Source: Nitrososphaeria archaeon
GTDB lineage: Archaea > Thermoproteota > Nitrososphaeria > JACIWG01
Length of the DNA stretch: 39,590 nt
Direction of reading: 5' to 3'
Assembly: GCA_029776125.1 (NCBI GenBank)
Contig: JARVJS010000006.1
Coordinates: forward strand, 1-39,590
Positions 1 through 8,614 of the stretch are shown piece after piece (position 1 is the first letter of the stretch; every line of letters starts with the position of its first letter). A program made the position numbers and the translations under genes. Under the pieces are notes generated by a model. The model was not told the origin of the DNA and did not search any database. It saw only the letters and a program-made list of their open reading frames with translations.

Positions 1-1188
1 ATTAAAGAAACTTTGGTCAGAGCAATTACAGACTGTGGTGTGGAGGTTTACGATCTTGGTTTAGTTCCTACGCCTGTTCAGTATTTTTCCCTGTTTACGC
101 TTCCTGTGGAAGGCGGGATGATGATAACCGCAAGCCACAATCCACCTGAATACAATGGTTTTAAACTGAGCATTGGTAAGGAAACAATTTTTGGTGAGGA
201 CATACAGAAAATAAGAAACATTATTGAAAACAAAACATTTGTAGCTTTGATGAAAAAGGAAAGGGCAATTAAATGCAATATGCGTAACTATTACATAGAT
301 TACATGGTAAATGCTTTTCCTTCACTTAAAGGGTTAAAAGTAGTGGTTGACTCGGGAAATGGCGTGGCAGGAGTGGTTGCTCCCGAGATAATGAAAAAAC
401 TTGGCGCAGAGGTAATAGAACTTTTCAGTAAACCTGATGGAACCTTTCCTAATCATCATCCTGACCCTGTTGTTCCTGAAAACATGAAAGTAATGATTGA
501 AACAGTGAGAAAAACAAAGGCACACGTAGGCATTGGTTACGATGGGGATGGTGACAGACTTGGCGTTGTTGATGAGAATGGAGAGATGATTTGGGGAGAC
601 AAGCTGATGATTATATTTGCAAAGGATGTTTTAAAAGAAAATCCTGGTGCAAAAATTATTGGTGAGGTTAAGTGTTCAGATGTAATGTATAGAGAAATAG
701 AAAGATTGGGCGGAAAACCAATAATGTGGAAAACGGGACATTCACTTATAAAGAGAAAAATGAAGGAAGAAGAAGCCTTACTTGCAGGAGAGATGAGCGG
801 GCACATGTTTTTTAAGGATAGATACTTTGGTTATGACGATGCTATTTATGCTTCCTTGAGATTACTTGAAATACTGAAAAATTCAGGAGAGCCCTACAGC
901 ATAGGCAAACTACTTAATGGTGTAAATTTCATGTGTACCACACCTGAAATAAGAATAGATTGCCCTGAAGAAGAAAAAGAAACAGTAATTGAACGTGCTA
1001 AAGAATGTTTTAAAAATTATGCCTGCTGTTTCATAGATGGTGTAAGAGTAAGTTTTGACAAAGGTTGGGCATTGATAAGACCGTCTAATACTCAACCTGT
1101 GCTGGTTGCAAGAATAGAAGCGGAGACAGAAAAACAGCTTAACGAAATAAAACAGATATTTCAGAAAGAACTTTCATTAAATTTTTAA
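1..1188 (+). CDS. Phosphomannomutase/phosphoglucomutase, 5' end cut by window
   Basis: Alpha-D-phosphohexomutase family; it interconverts hexose 1- and 6-phosphates in the cytoplasm for sugar-nucleotide supply. The family motifs appear in order: the phosphoserine loop TASHNP near residue 42 of the visible frame, the metal-binding loop DGDGDR, the sugar-binding GEMSGH, and the C-terminal phosphate-binding RPSNTQP. The frame is open from base 1, so the true start lies upstream and roughly the first 60-70 residues are missing. The GTPTPV-like segment 'LVPTPV' is present. Which sugar is preferred cannot be told from sequence. It ends 67 bases before the next gene and is separated from it by a conserved promoter-like module. 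A central-metabolism gene here suggests either a large element with metabolic cargo or an integrated element. Confidence 0.93.
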   Translation: MKETLVRAITDCGVEVYDLGLVPTPVQYFSLFTLPVEGGMMITASHNPPEYNGFKLSIGKETIFGEDIQKIRNIIENKTFVALMKKERAIKCNMRNYYIDYMVNAFPSLKGLKVVVDSGNGVAGVVAPEIMKKLGAEVIELFSKPDGTFPNHHPDPVVPENMKVMIETVRKTKAHVGIGYDGDGDRLGVVDENGEMIWGDKLMIIFAKDVLKENPGAKIIGEVKCSDVMYREIERLGGKPIMWKTGHSLIKRKMKEEEALLAGEMSGHMFFKDRYFGYDDAIYASLRLLEILKNSGEPYSIGKLLNGVNFMCTTPEIRIDCPEEEKETVIERAKECFKNYACCFIDGVRVSFDKGWALIRPSNTQPVLVARIEAETEKQLNEIKQIFQKELSLNF

Positions 1189-1224
1189 GGATGCAAAAGA
1201 TTGAAAAGACTAATTTTAACTAAA

Positions 1225-1255
1225 TTTTGATACATCCATGTACCCTATATATAGG
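1225..1255 (+). promoter_or_regulatory. Conserved palindromic promoter/operator module, copy 1
   Basis: TTTTGATACAT is followed, 15 bases from the G of GATAC, by the perfect palindrome CCTATATATAGG (1244-1255). Five further copies with identical spacing lie at 6802, 16235, 23278, 25591 and 33271. Here the palindrome abuts the ATG at 1256, so the message would be leaderless or nearly so if this is the core promoter. A repressor or activator operator is the alternative reading. Confidence 0.75.
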
Positions 1256-1738
1256 ATGACATGGATTTCTCATAAGGCACTAACATTTTCTATACTGTTT
1301 GTTACAACAAACAACTTATGGTTTTCTTTGGTTGCAACAGTGGGAGCAATACTTCCCGATTTTCTTGAGGGAACAGGTTTTTTGTCTCTTAACCCATACA
1401 CTCAGTATAGGTGGAAGCAGAACCACAGAAAGATAACTCATTGGATATTTCCATATTTATTTTTGCTTTTGATAGCATGGATAATGTTTAAAGGAAATCC
1501 TTTTACCTTTAAGCCTGATTTTCAGTTTGCCCTTAATAATCGCTTGATTTTTTGGATTCTTTTCTCTGTTTGTGTAGGGGCTATATTTCATATACTGCAG
1601 GATGCTATCTCAGGAAAGGTTCCTTTACTTAATCCTAAAAGAAAAGATTTTGGTGTAAGGCTTATTCCTACAAAATCCACTATTGAATATATTTTCACAA
1701 TAGCTATAATATTAATAATTTTCATGATGAGGTATTAA
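1256..1738 (+). CDS. Membrane metal-dependent hydrolase-like protein (YdjM/DUF457 type)
   Basis: A protein of 160 residues with several hydrophobic segments and the conserved polar residues of the YdjM/DUF457 family of inner-membrane proteins: an early His (ISH, residue 6), ILPDFLE, HRKITHW and FHILQDAI. These His/Asp residues would bind metal next to the membrane. The frame is open to an ATG at 1238, but that start would place the palindromic promoter inside the coding region. The ATG at 1256 gives the usual family N-terminus (MT..SH). It lies 2 bases upstream of the winged-helix gene, so it heads an operon with that gene and scpB. The physiological substrate is unknown. Confidence 0.75.
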   Translation: MTWISHKALTFSILFVTTNNLWFSLVATVGAILPDFLEGTGFLSLNPYTQYRWKQNHRKITHWIFPYLFLLLIAWIMFKGNPFTFKPDFQFALNNRLIFWILFSVCVGAIFHILQDAISGKVPLLNPKRKDFGVRLIPTKSTIEYIFTIAIILIIFMMRY

Positions 1739-1740
1739 AA

Positions 1741-2349
1741 ATGGAAAATAAACTGGACATCAAAGAATTACTTGCTTTAATAATTTACAAAAATGATTAC
1801 ATTTACCCTTTACTAAAAGATACTGTTCAATGCGTTATTCTTGACATTATTTTTTCACGAACTATACTTGAGGGGAAACCTTCTGTGAAAATAAGCTATC
1901 AGGATTTAGCACTTCTCGCAGGTTGTTCTGTAGGAACAGTAAAGTCTGCCTTGAAGGATTTAATACTGTCTAGTTTAATAAAAATTGTAGGAAACCATCG
2001 CAGTAGAATAGCAAACGAATACGCTGTTAACCTAAAAATACCTGAAAACTTGAAACAATTTATGCCACTGCAGAGATTACCTTATAAAACAGTAAGCCAA
2101 ATTATATCAGGAAATAATAGAAAACCTGTTTTACAGTTAACTGCTGAAGGAATGGCAATAGTTAACTCTATTAAAGCAAGTATGAGTCCTCATGAAAGGG
2201 CTTTATATGAGAAAAAAGCAGTAGATGAACTAATAATTGAAAATGTTGAAATAAATGATGAATCAATAGACAGAAAAATTACTGAAATAATAATTAGAGG
2301 GTTTAGCAGTGAAAAACGAAAAAAATATCTTGTCTCAGTTGAGCAATAA
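1741..2349 (+). CDS. Winged helix-turn-helix DNA-binding protein
   Basis: A protein of 202 residues. Residues about 50-80 read as a helix-turn-helix (YQDLALLAGCSVGTVKSALK), of the kind found in plasmid replication or partition proteins and in transcription regulators. The C-terminal half is charged and helical, without a recognised motif. No catalytic motif is visible. It overlaps scpB by 41 bases and follows the membrane protein by 2 bases, so the three are co-expressed. The company of ScpB suggests a role in replication control or segregation of the element, but this is inference. A plain transcription regulator, perhaps of the palindromic promoter regulon, is equally possible. Confidence 0.6.
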   Translation: MENKLDIKELLALIIYKNDYIYPLLKDTVQCVILDIIFSRTILEGKPSVKISYQDLALLAGCSVGTVKSALKDLILSSLIKIVGNHRSRIANEYAVNLKIPENLKQFMPLQRLPYKTVSQIISGNNRKPVLQLTAEGMAIVNSIKASMSPHERALYEKKAVDELIIENVEINDESIDRKITEIIIRGFSSEKRKKYLVSVEQ

Positions 2350-2866
2350 AATACTTGCTACGCTTTTTGTTTCAGATAGAGAAGTTTATTTGTCTGAGCT
2401 AGCAAATAAGTTTAATACAACTGAACAAGAAATTAAACTGTGTGTTTATGAAATAGCAAATTATTTAGAACCATCGTCCTTAAAATTGTCAATAACAGAA
2501 AAGTCTGTTATGCTTACAGTTGAGAAAGAATATTTAGAGTATGTTCCTAAAGAAATCGTTTTTCAAACACAACTGTCAGAGCAAGCACTGGAGACTCTTG
2601 CAGTTATTATTTACAAACAACCCTGTACAAAACAGGAAATAGAGCAAATAAGAGGAGTAGACTGCGAAAAGACAATTCAAACTTTACTTAACACAGGATT
2701 AATAAAAAAGATAGCAACAATTTCTCAAACAGGCAATCCCGTGCTTTACAGTGTTACGGAGAAATGCGTACACGCTTTTGGTTTTAAGTCCTATGAGGAT
2801 ATGCTTCAATGGATTAAAACAAAAGTAGAACAGAAAGAAGAACTATCTACAGTACGAGAATTATAA
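2309..2866 (+). CDS. scpB: Segregation and condensation protein B (ScpB)
   Basis: A protein of 185 residues. It has the two winged-helix domains of ScpB and the strongest family signature at residues about 90-120: LSEQALETLAVIIYKQPC followed by EIEQIRGVD. The C-terminal LLNTGLI and the ending around 'FGFKSYEDMLQW' also fit. ScpB normally works with ScpA and SMC to condense chromosomes. No scpA or smc is visible here, so it would have to borrow host partners or act alone. The GTG start at 2309 lies in the preceding gene and gives MKNEKNILSQL; GAGGG lies 5 bases upstream. It is followed by 90 bases holding the promoter of the sbcDC operon. Confidence 0.85.
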   Translation: MKNEKNILSQLSNKILATLFVSDREVYLSELANKFNTTEQEIKLCVYEIANYLEPSSLKLSITEKSVMLTVEKEYLEYVPKEIVFQTQLSEQALETLAVIIYKQPCTKQEIEQIRGVDCEKTIQTLLNTGLIKKIATISQTGNPVLYSVTEKCVHAFGFKSYEDMLQWIKTKVEQKEELSTVREL

Positions 2867-2895
2867 CTTTCCCCCTTTTTTATGAATATTTCAAT

Positions 2896-2938
2896 TTGAC
2901 AAAACTGTTTTGTTTTTGTTATAATATAATTATAACAA
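2896..2938 (+). promoter_or_regulatory. Sigma-70-type promoter with dyad operator for sbcDC
   Basis: TTGACA (2896-2901), 18 bases, TATAAT (2920-2925). The -10 box is inside a perfect inverted repeat, TTGTTATAAT / ATTATAACAA with a 3-base centre (2916-2938), so a repressor bound there would block RNA polymerase. A strong ribosome site precedes the ATG at 2961. Confidence 0.75.
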
Positions 2939-2960
2939 ACAAGACAAAAGGAGCATTTCT

Positions 2961-4598
2961 ATGGAAATTAAAAATGCAATTAAAAACCTTTCTGATGCTC
3001 ACTTTTCGGTCATTTTGGCAAACTTTAACATTGGAAAACTCATACATGACGCATCGGTTATTAATAATGTCTCTCACGACGAAGTAATAAGAAAACTAAG
3101 TGAACATAATTTTTCTGTTAATTATCTTTACAACTGTTACAGAGCATATCAAAAGTTTAAGACTGAAAAGTTTCTTAAGAGTTTGAGAGCCTCTTTTGAA
3201 GGGTTGCTTACTTGGGGATTTATTGTAAACAACATACTTGAAGCACCAGAGGGAGACACACCTGAAGCAATTGCTTACTGGGAAGACAAATTAAGAAGTG
3301 CAGAGAAAATTCTTTATACTATTGAATACAATGTAGTTAAAAACTTTCATGCACTTCCTGAAGCAGTTAAATCTCAGATAGAAGGTTTACTTATTAGCCT
3401 TGGATATGAACTTCCAAATGGCAAAGAAAAGGAAAAAATTAAAATTGCTCACATAGCAGACATTCACATATCTGAAAAACTTACTACTGCAGGGAAGATC
3501 GTAATCAATCCTACTACAGGTCGCAATCGTAGACTTGATGACATACAAAGGTGCTTAACCTATGCAGTAGATAAAGCAATAGAGCAACAGTGTGACCTTG
3601 CACTTATAACAGAGCCCTTTGATAGATACAATCCTACCCCAAATGAAATAGACGTATTCGTAAACGAAGTGCTAAGACTTGCAGAACACATGCCTGTAGT
3701 CATTGAGCCAGGCAATCATGGAATGGATAGAAACCGCATGAACGCATCAGTATTCGTTTTTCTTAAAGGATATAACAATATTTTCGTAGCCGATGAGCCT
3801 ACTACATTTTATTACGATGGCAAGGTGTTAACTACAGAACCAACTATGCGGTTTGGTAAAAAAGGTTCCTGTTTTGTCCATGTCCTTCCTTATCCAGTTA
3901 AATATGGAAACGATGGTGATCCTGCAGAGGCAATGAAAGAACACATAGAAAGGTTTAAAAAGATAAAATCAGAAAATGCTTTATCTGTTTTACTTGCTCA
4001 CACAACAGTCGCAGGCTCAGAGGGAGCAGACTATGTTAAGTTTCTTTCAAGAGAACCTGTGCTTAAAATAGAAGATTTAAGTGGTTTTGACTATGTAGCT
4101 CTTGGGCACATTCATAGATTTCAAAAACTTTCAGACCGCATATACTATGCAGGAAACATTGAAAGAATAGATTTTGATGAAGAAGGACAATCTAAAGGTT
4201 TCATTATTGCAACCCTTGATACAGAAACTAAAGACCTTACTGTAGATTTCATTGAAACTCCTGCAACAGAGATGAAAACTGTTTCAGTGGATATGTTTAA
4301 AGAGATAGATTGGGAGCAAAGGATAAACAGTAATGTTCTTTATCGTGTAGTGGGTGTTGTAAATTCGGAGTCAAAGGTAGAACTCAAAGAAAGTGTTACA
4401 AAATTTCAGGAAAAAGCACCTCTTCTTTTAAAAGTGCAGGTAATAAGTAAGGAAAAACAAAATATACTTGCTCAAAGAATAACAGATAGCATTCAAGATG
4501 AGGAAGCATTGATTGAGTTTCTCAAAGCTAAAGAAATTCCTGAAAATTTTATTCCTGAAATAGTTGAGTATCACAAAAACATAAAGCAAAACGCATAA
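2961..4598 (+). CDS. sbcD: SbcD/Mre11-like DNA repair nuclease with N-terminal extension
   Basis: A protein of 545 residues. Residues 1 to about 155 are an extension not found in ordinary SbcD, weakly reminiscent of DUF1016 N-terminal domains. The calcineurin-type phosphoesterase then starts at IAHIADIHIS. Motif I (DIH), motif IV (LLAHTT) and motif V (LGHIH) are intact. Motif II, usually GDxFD, reads TEPFD, so the metal-bridging Asp is replaced by Glu. Motif III reads GNHG instead of GNHD. In the family, the protein pairs with SbcC to open and trim DNA ends and hairpins, using manganese. The gene lies 11 bases upstream of sbcC in the same operon, under a dyad-controlled promoter. Altered metal ligands could change or weaken the activity. 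Confidence 0.85.
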   Translation: MEIKNAIKNLSDAHFSVILANFNIGKLIHDASVINNVSHDEVIRKLSEHNFSVNYLYNCYRAYQKFKTEKFLKSLRASFEGLLTWGFIVNNILEAPEGDTPEAIAYWEDKLRSAEKILYTIEYNVVKNFHALPEAVKSQIEGLLISLGYELPNGKEKEKIKIAHIADIHISEKLTTAGKIVINPTTGRNRRLDDIQRCLTYAVDKAIEQQCDLALITEPFDRYNPTPNEIDVFVNEVLRLAEHMPVVIEPGNHGMDRNRMNASVFVFLKGYNNIFVADEPTTFYYDGKVLTTEPTMRFGKKGSCFVHVLPYPVKYGNDGDPAEAMKEHIERFKKIKSENALSVLLAHTTVAGSEGADYVKFLSREPVLKIEDLSGFDYVALGHIHRFQKLSDRIYYAGNIERIDFDEEGQSKGFIIATLDTETKDLTVDFIETPATEMKTVSVDMFKEIDWEQRINSNVLYRVVGVVNSESKVELKESVTKFQEKAPLLLKVQVISKEKQNILAQRITDSIQDEEALIEFLKAKEIPENFIPEIVEYHKNIKQNA

Positions 4599-4609
4599 AG
4601 GAGATAGGA

Positions 4610-6796
4610 ATGATTCCTATAAAGTTACAGCTAATTAACTTTTTGTCCCATAAAAATACAGAGATTGATTTTACCAATCTTAATGCAATTTGCCTATATG
4701 GTGAAAATGGTGCAGGTAAAACTTCTATTCTCGATGGAATGCTTTACGCTTTGTACAGTTACACTTCTCGTGGCAGAGATGACTCTCTTATCAAACTTGG
4801 TGAAAGAAAAATGCGGGTTGAATTTCTATTTGAAATGGAAGGCACACTTTACAAAGTTATTAAGGAAAAAGAAATAGGCAAAACTAAAAATACTTCTCTA
4901 TACATGGTTACCCCTGATGAAGAAGTGCTTGTTGCAACAGGTGAAAGGGTAGATGAATACATAGAAAGCCTACTTGGTATGAATTACGATACCTTTACCT
5001 CTACCTTTTTTTTGCTTCAGGATAATGCATACAGATTTATACTTGCTACACCCACAGAAAGATACAAAATTCTCTTTGACATACTTGGTTTAGAAGTGTA
5101 TCAAGAATACAGAAAAGTAGCCTCTTACTCAAAGAGAGAAGCAGAAGGAAAGGTTACATTTTTTAGTCAACAGATTGCAGATAGGGTAAAGATTGTAGAA
5201 GGTAAGGATAGTCTTGTTAAGAGTTTACAAAACGTAGAGCAGGAACTTTCACGAATTGCATCGATTCGTATAGAGTCGGAAAAACATTACATAGACAAAG
5301 AAAAAGACCTCTCAACTATATTAGCCCGAATTAAAGAGATACAAAAAATAACTTCAACAGACATAGAAAAGGAGATCCTTAACTCTCAGAAAAAAATAGC
5401 ACAGTATCAGGCTACTGTTCGGATGAAACCACAGGTTGAGGAAGCATTGAAGCAAAAAGCAGAGTTAAATCAGAAACTTACGAATCTGTTTGAATCGGAA
5501 CGAATCGTAATGAAGGAATATGATGAGGCTAAGGCAAAGTATAACGAAGTAGTAGAAAGAGAAAATAAGGTAAAAATACAGATAGAACAGATAGAAAGTA
5601 AAATTCGTGAGTATTCGATACGAATCGAACAGAGTAAAAAAACAGTAGCAGATTACGAAAAAGTGGCAAATCTACTCAATCAGGTTCCTTGCGGTGGAGT
5701 AGGACAGTATGCTACTTGTAGGCTTATTGCGAATGCTGTAGAGTCAAAAGAGAAAATTCCACAGGTGCAGAATACTATAAAGCAGTATGAGGAAGAAATA
5801 AAAAAATTTGAACAAGAAAAGAAATCTCTCACTCAAATACTTCAAAAAATAGCAAAGGAAAAGGAACAAGTAATACAGTATGGAAAATCTGTATCTCAGA
5901 AGGTAAAAGAACTTCAAGCACAAAAAGATGCTTTAACAAAACAGATAGAGGAAGTAGAAAAACTCTGTAGTATGCAGTCCGCAGTAGCCTCTGCGGAAAA
6001 GGCATTAGAGATGGAACAGGAAAGGCTTAAGCAACTTGAACAGGAAAAGGAAAAACTTGCACAAACAAAACAAGAGGAACAAATTCTTGCAAAGTTGTAT
6101 AAAGAAACTCTCATTCAAGTTGAAACACTAAAAAAACAAGTAACAGAGTTAAAGAATAGTGAAACTGAATTAATCAGACAAAAATCTCAGATAGAAAGTC
6201 AGATAGAACTCTGCAATAAAGCAGAACTGGAACTTAAGGAACTACAGATTCAACTTGATAAGGCGAAAAAGAATGCTTACATTTACTCAGTGCTTGATGA
6301 AGCATACGAAAAGATACCCAAAATTATGTTTACAAATTACATAGTTGCACTTGAAAGTAAAGTAAATGAAATACTAAACAGAATTTCAAACACGGGTATG
6401 CAAGTAGAACTTGTAACTGAAAGGCAGACTAAAACAACTAAAACTGTAAAAAACACTCTTGACATAATTGTTTCAGACATCATTGGTGAAAGACGCATAG
6501 AAAACTTCTCAGGTGGTGAAAAGACAAGACTCACACTTGCATTCACAGTTGCCCTAAGTGAACTTGCAAGCAAAAAGGCAGGACACAGAATACTCACGCT
6601 TGCTATTGATGAACCACCTGGACTTGATATGCAGGGTTTTAAGGATTTTGCATCAACCATAAATCAGTTGATTCAAGAAGGAATGTTTGCAAAGTGCTTT
6701 GTAATATCGCACAGTGGTGAACTTATTGATGAGTTTGAACAGAAAATAAAAGTGCAGAAACTAAATGGAAGCAGTGAGGTTATGGTTGAGGTGTGA
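4610..6796 (+). CDS. sbcC: SbcC/Rad50-like SMC-family ATPase
   Basis: A protein of 728 residues, shorter than typical SbcC (about 1000), mainly because the coiled coil is short. Walker A GENGAGKTS lies near residue 31, then a long coiled coil (about 180-580). The ABC signature NFSGGEKTRLTLAF and the Walker B/D-loop region LAIDEPPGLDMQGF follow near the C-terminus. The hook at mid-coil is unusual: VPCGGVGQYATC has two cysteines 8 residues apart, not the standard CxxC zinc hook. The partner is the adjacent SbcD. The complex should process double-strand ends or hairpins during replication of the element. The palindromic promoter module of the type IV cas operon starts 6 bases after its stop. Confidence 0.93.
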   Translation: MIPIKLQLINFLSHKNTEIDFTNLNAICLYGENGAGKTSILDGMLYALYSYTSRGRDDSLIKLGERKMRVEFLFEMEGTLYKVIKEKEIGKTKNTSLYMVTPDEEVLVATGERVDEYIESLLGMNYDTFTSTFFLLQDNAYRFILATPTERYKILFDILGLEVYQEYRKVASYSKREAEGKVTFFSQQIADRVKIVEGKDSLVKSLQNVEQELSRIASIRIESEKHYIDKEKDLSTILARIKEIQKITSTDIEKEILNSQKKIAQYQATVRMKPQVEEALKQKAELNQKLTNLFESERIVMKEYDEAKAKYNEVVERENKVKIQIEQIESKIREYSIRIEQSKKTVADYEKVANLLNQVPCGGVGQYATCRLIANAVESKEKIPQVQNTIKQYEEEIKKFEQEKKSLTQILQKIAKEKEQVIQYGKSVSQKVKELQAQKDALTKQIEEVEKLCSMQSAVASAEKALEMEQERLKQLEQEKEKLAQTKQEEQILAKLYKETLIQVETLKKQVTELKNSETELIRQKSQIESQIELCNKAELELKELQIQLDKAKKNAYIYSVLDEAYEKIPKIMFTNYIVALESKVNEILNRISNTGMQVELVTERQTKTTKTVKNTLDIIVSDIIGERRIENFSGGEKTRLTLAFTVALSELASKKAGHRILTLAIDEPPGLDMQGFKDFASTINQLIQEGMFAKCFVISHSGELIDEFEQKIKVQKLNGSSEVMVEV

Positions 6797-6801
6797 ATTG
6801 A

Positions 6802-6832
6802 TTTTGATACATTCGGGTACCCTATATGTAGA
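6802..6832 (+). promoter_or_regulatory. Conserved promoter/operator module, copy 2 (type IV cas operon)
   Basis: TTTTGATACAT with the related, imperfect palindrome CCTATATGTAGA at 6821-6832, same 15-base spacing as the other copies. It is 54 bases upstream of csf2, which has its own AAAGGAGG site, so this transcript carries a normal leader. Confidence 0.7.
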
Positions 6833-6885
6833 GATGCATTAATATATATAGAGAACAAAGTAAAAACAAAAAAGGAGGAAAAACT

Positions 6886-7941
6886 ATGAAGTCAGTAGTA
6901 TTTGAAGGAACAATTAAAACTGTATCACCATTGTTAGTTATGTTGCCTGAACCCAAAGGAGCACCAAGAAGTGCGGATAAGTCACCAAAGCATCCAAAAG
7001 CACCTGTTGTAGTAGGAGACATGGTAGTAGAAGTCCCTGTAATTCCGGGGAACACTATAAGGGGTGCTTTAAGAAGACAACTTGCTTTTAGTATTCTTTC
7101 AAAATTTAAAGACCTTGACTATTTAACCATTACCTTTCTTACTTGTGGTGGAGTAATAGACCCAAAAGAGGAAGACAAGGTTAGTCTTAAGCCAAATGAA
7201 GTATTTGAGTATGTCAAAGCAATTAAAGATAAAAACGTTGTTGCAAGTCTTTTCGGGGGATCTTTGCCAATAATAAAGATGATAAAAAGTAGCCTTATAA
7301 CAGAATTTGCTTGGGCAAAAGTAGGAGAAATTTATGATGGCTATCCTTATGTAGATGACATTATGCTGAAAAATATTACGTTTGCTAAGTTAGATGAAAC
7401 ATTAAGAAATTATGACATTTACAGTCTCCTTTCAGAAGAAGGCAAAGCAGAACTTGAAAAAAGATTTCAGAGCAAGAAAGAGAGAGTTGAATCAGGAGAA
7501 GAAAAAGGTAATGGTAAAAAACAAACAGGAGCAGAAACCGCAAACATTATTGGGTCTCTTGGTGATGCAGTAGCACCTAATGTTGAGTTTCAACACAGAA
7601 TAGAACTAACAGAGCCAACAGAAAGAAACTTAGGTGGTTTACTTTATGCTTTAAAAATGTTTGCCGAAAATGATGCTACTTTAGGAGGACATGTAAGGTT
7701 TGGTTTTGGAAAAGTTTATTGCGAATACAAAGTTTATGAAATAGAAGGAAAAGAAAAAAAAGAAATTGGAGATATTGCTGGTGGATGGGCACGCTTTGAG
7801 AATGAAGGTTTTGCTAGATTTTGTGAAATTAGTCCATCTTTAAAACCTTATTTGGCTACTTTTCAAGATTATTTTAGCAACTTAGAGAAAAAAGATATTA
7901 TTGTTGTTATTCCACAGGGGAAAAAGTCAAAAGGAGAATAG
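6886..7941 (+). CDS. csf2: Type IV CRISPR Cas7 (Csf2) backbone protein
   Basis: A protein of 351 residues with a RAMP/Cas7 fold. It opens with the Csf2-like features 'GTIKTVSPLLV' and IPGNTIRGALRRQL near residue 60, and ends with a glycine-rich LGGHVRFGFGKVYCEY segment. In type IV-A complexes Csf2 forms the filament that coats the crRNA spacer. The identification rests on the RAMP motifs, the length typical of Csf2, and the neighbourhood: csf3, csf1, cas6 and a DinG helicase, with a CRISPR array. It heads the operon and is followed after 1 base by csf3. A type III Cas7 is less likely because no cas10 accompanies it here. Confidence 0.88.
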   Translation: MKSVVFEGTIKTVSPLLVMLPEPKGAPRSADKSPKHPKAPVVVGDMVVEVPVIPGNTIRGALRRQLAFSILSKFKDLDYLTITFLTCGGVIDPKEEDKVSLKPNEVFEYVKAIKDKNVVASLFGGSLPIIKMIKSSLITEFAWAKVGEIYDGYPYVDDIMLKNITFAKLDETLRNYDIYSLLSEEGKAELEKRFQSKKERVESGEEKGNGKKQTGAETANIIGSLGDAVAPNVEFQHRIELTEPTERNLGGLLYALKMFAENDATLGGHVRFGFGKVYCEYKVYEIEGKEKKEIGDIAGGWARFENEGFARFCEISPSLKPYLATFQDYFSNLEKKDIIVVIPQGKKSKGE

Positions 7942-7942
7942 C

Positions 7943-8614
7943 ATGAGATTTGAGGTAAGCTTTGTAAACAAACAAAAAGCAGGGCTTGTTGTTTTAAATA
8001 CTAATACTCCTTTTGATGGAATACTATCTTATTTTGCTTATTTAAGAAATAAGGAAAAGTATTCTGAACAGGAAGCGGTGAGACTATCTCAAGAGGAACT
8101 TCCTTTAAAGAAGTATATTTTTGAAGGAGATTTCTTTTATTTTGCAGGTATGCCTGATATATTCACAACTACTCCTGTTAAAGATTACATGTTTGGTTTT
8201 ACTAACAAAATCTCTAATCCACAAACATACGAAAAAATGGGAAGCGATTTTGTAAAAAAACTGTTTTCAGTAAAAAAACTTGAACAGGGTAGTGGTGGGA
8301 CTGGTCCATACAAATGCTGGCTTGTTACAGTAAAAGCGACTTATTTTAACAAAATATCTTATGTTGTTGAAGTGGAAAATGAAAGAGTAGATGAATTTAT
8401 TTCTCTTGTAAAGAACATTAACGCAATTGGCAAATATACAAGGTTTGGATTTGGTAGGTTTGAAGAATGTGAAATAGTTGAAACAGACAAGCCAATAAGA
8501 AGATATATTCCTGTTAATGCAGGAATAAAAACAGAAAAACAGTTCATTATGTCAGCAACAAGACCACCATATTGGGGGAGGGAAACAGTATTATGCGGAA
8601 TGGCAGAGATATAA
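7943..8614 (+). CDS. csf3: Type IV CRISPR Cas5 (Csf3)
   Basis: A protein of 223 residues, started at the ATG 7943 that follows AAGGAGAAT and lies 1 base after the csf2 stop; the frame is open to 7901 inside csf2, but that is not needed. It has a RAMP fold with the glycine-rich IGKYTRFGFGRFEECE segment near residue 155. In type IV-A systems Csf3 (Cas5) caps the 5' handle of the crRNA and contacts Csf1. Sequence similarity within this family is low, so the name relies on order and size as much as on motifs. It overlaps csf1 by 22 bases, which implies coupled translation. Confidence 0.82.
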   Translation: MRFEVSFVNKQKAGLVVLNTNTPFDGILSYFAYLRNKEKYSEQEAVRLSQEELPLKKYIFEGDFFYFAGMPDIFTTTPVKDYMFGFTNKISNPQTYEKMGSDFVKKLFSVKKLEQGSGGTGPYKCWLVTVKATYFNKISYVVEVENERVDEFISLVKNINAIGKYTRFGFGRFEECEIVETDKPIRRYIPVNAGIKTEKQFIMSATRPPYWGRETVLCGMAEI

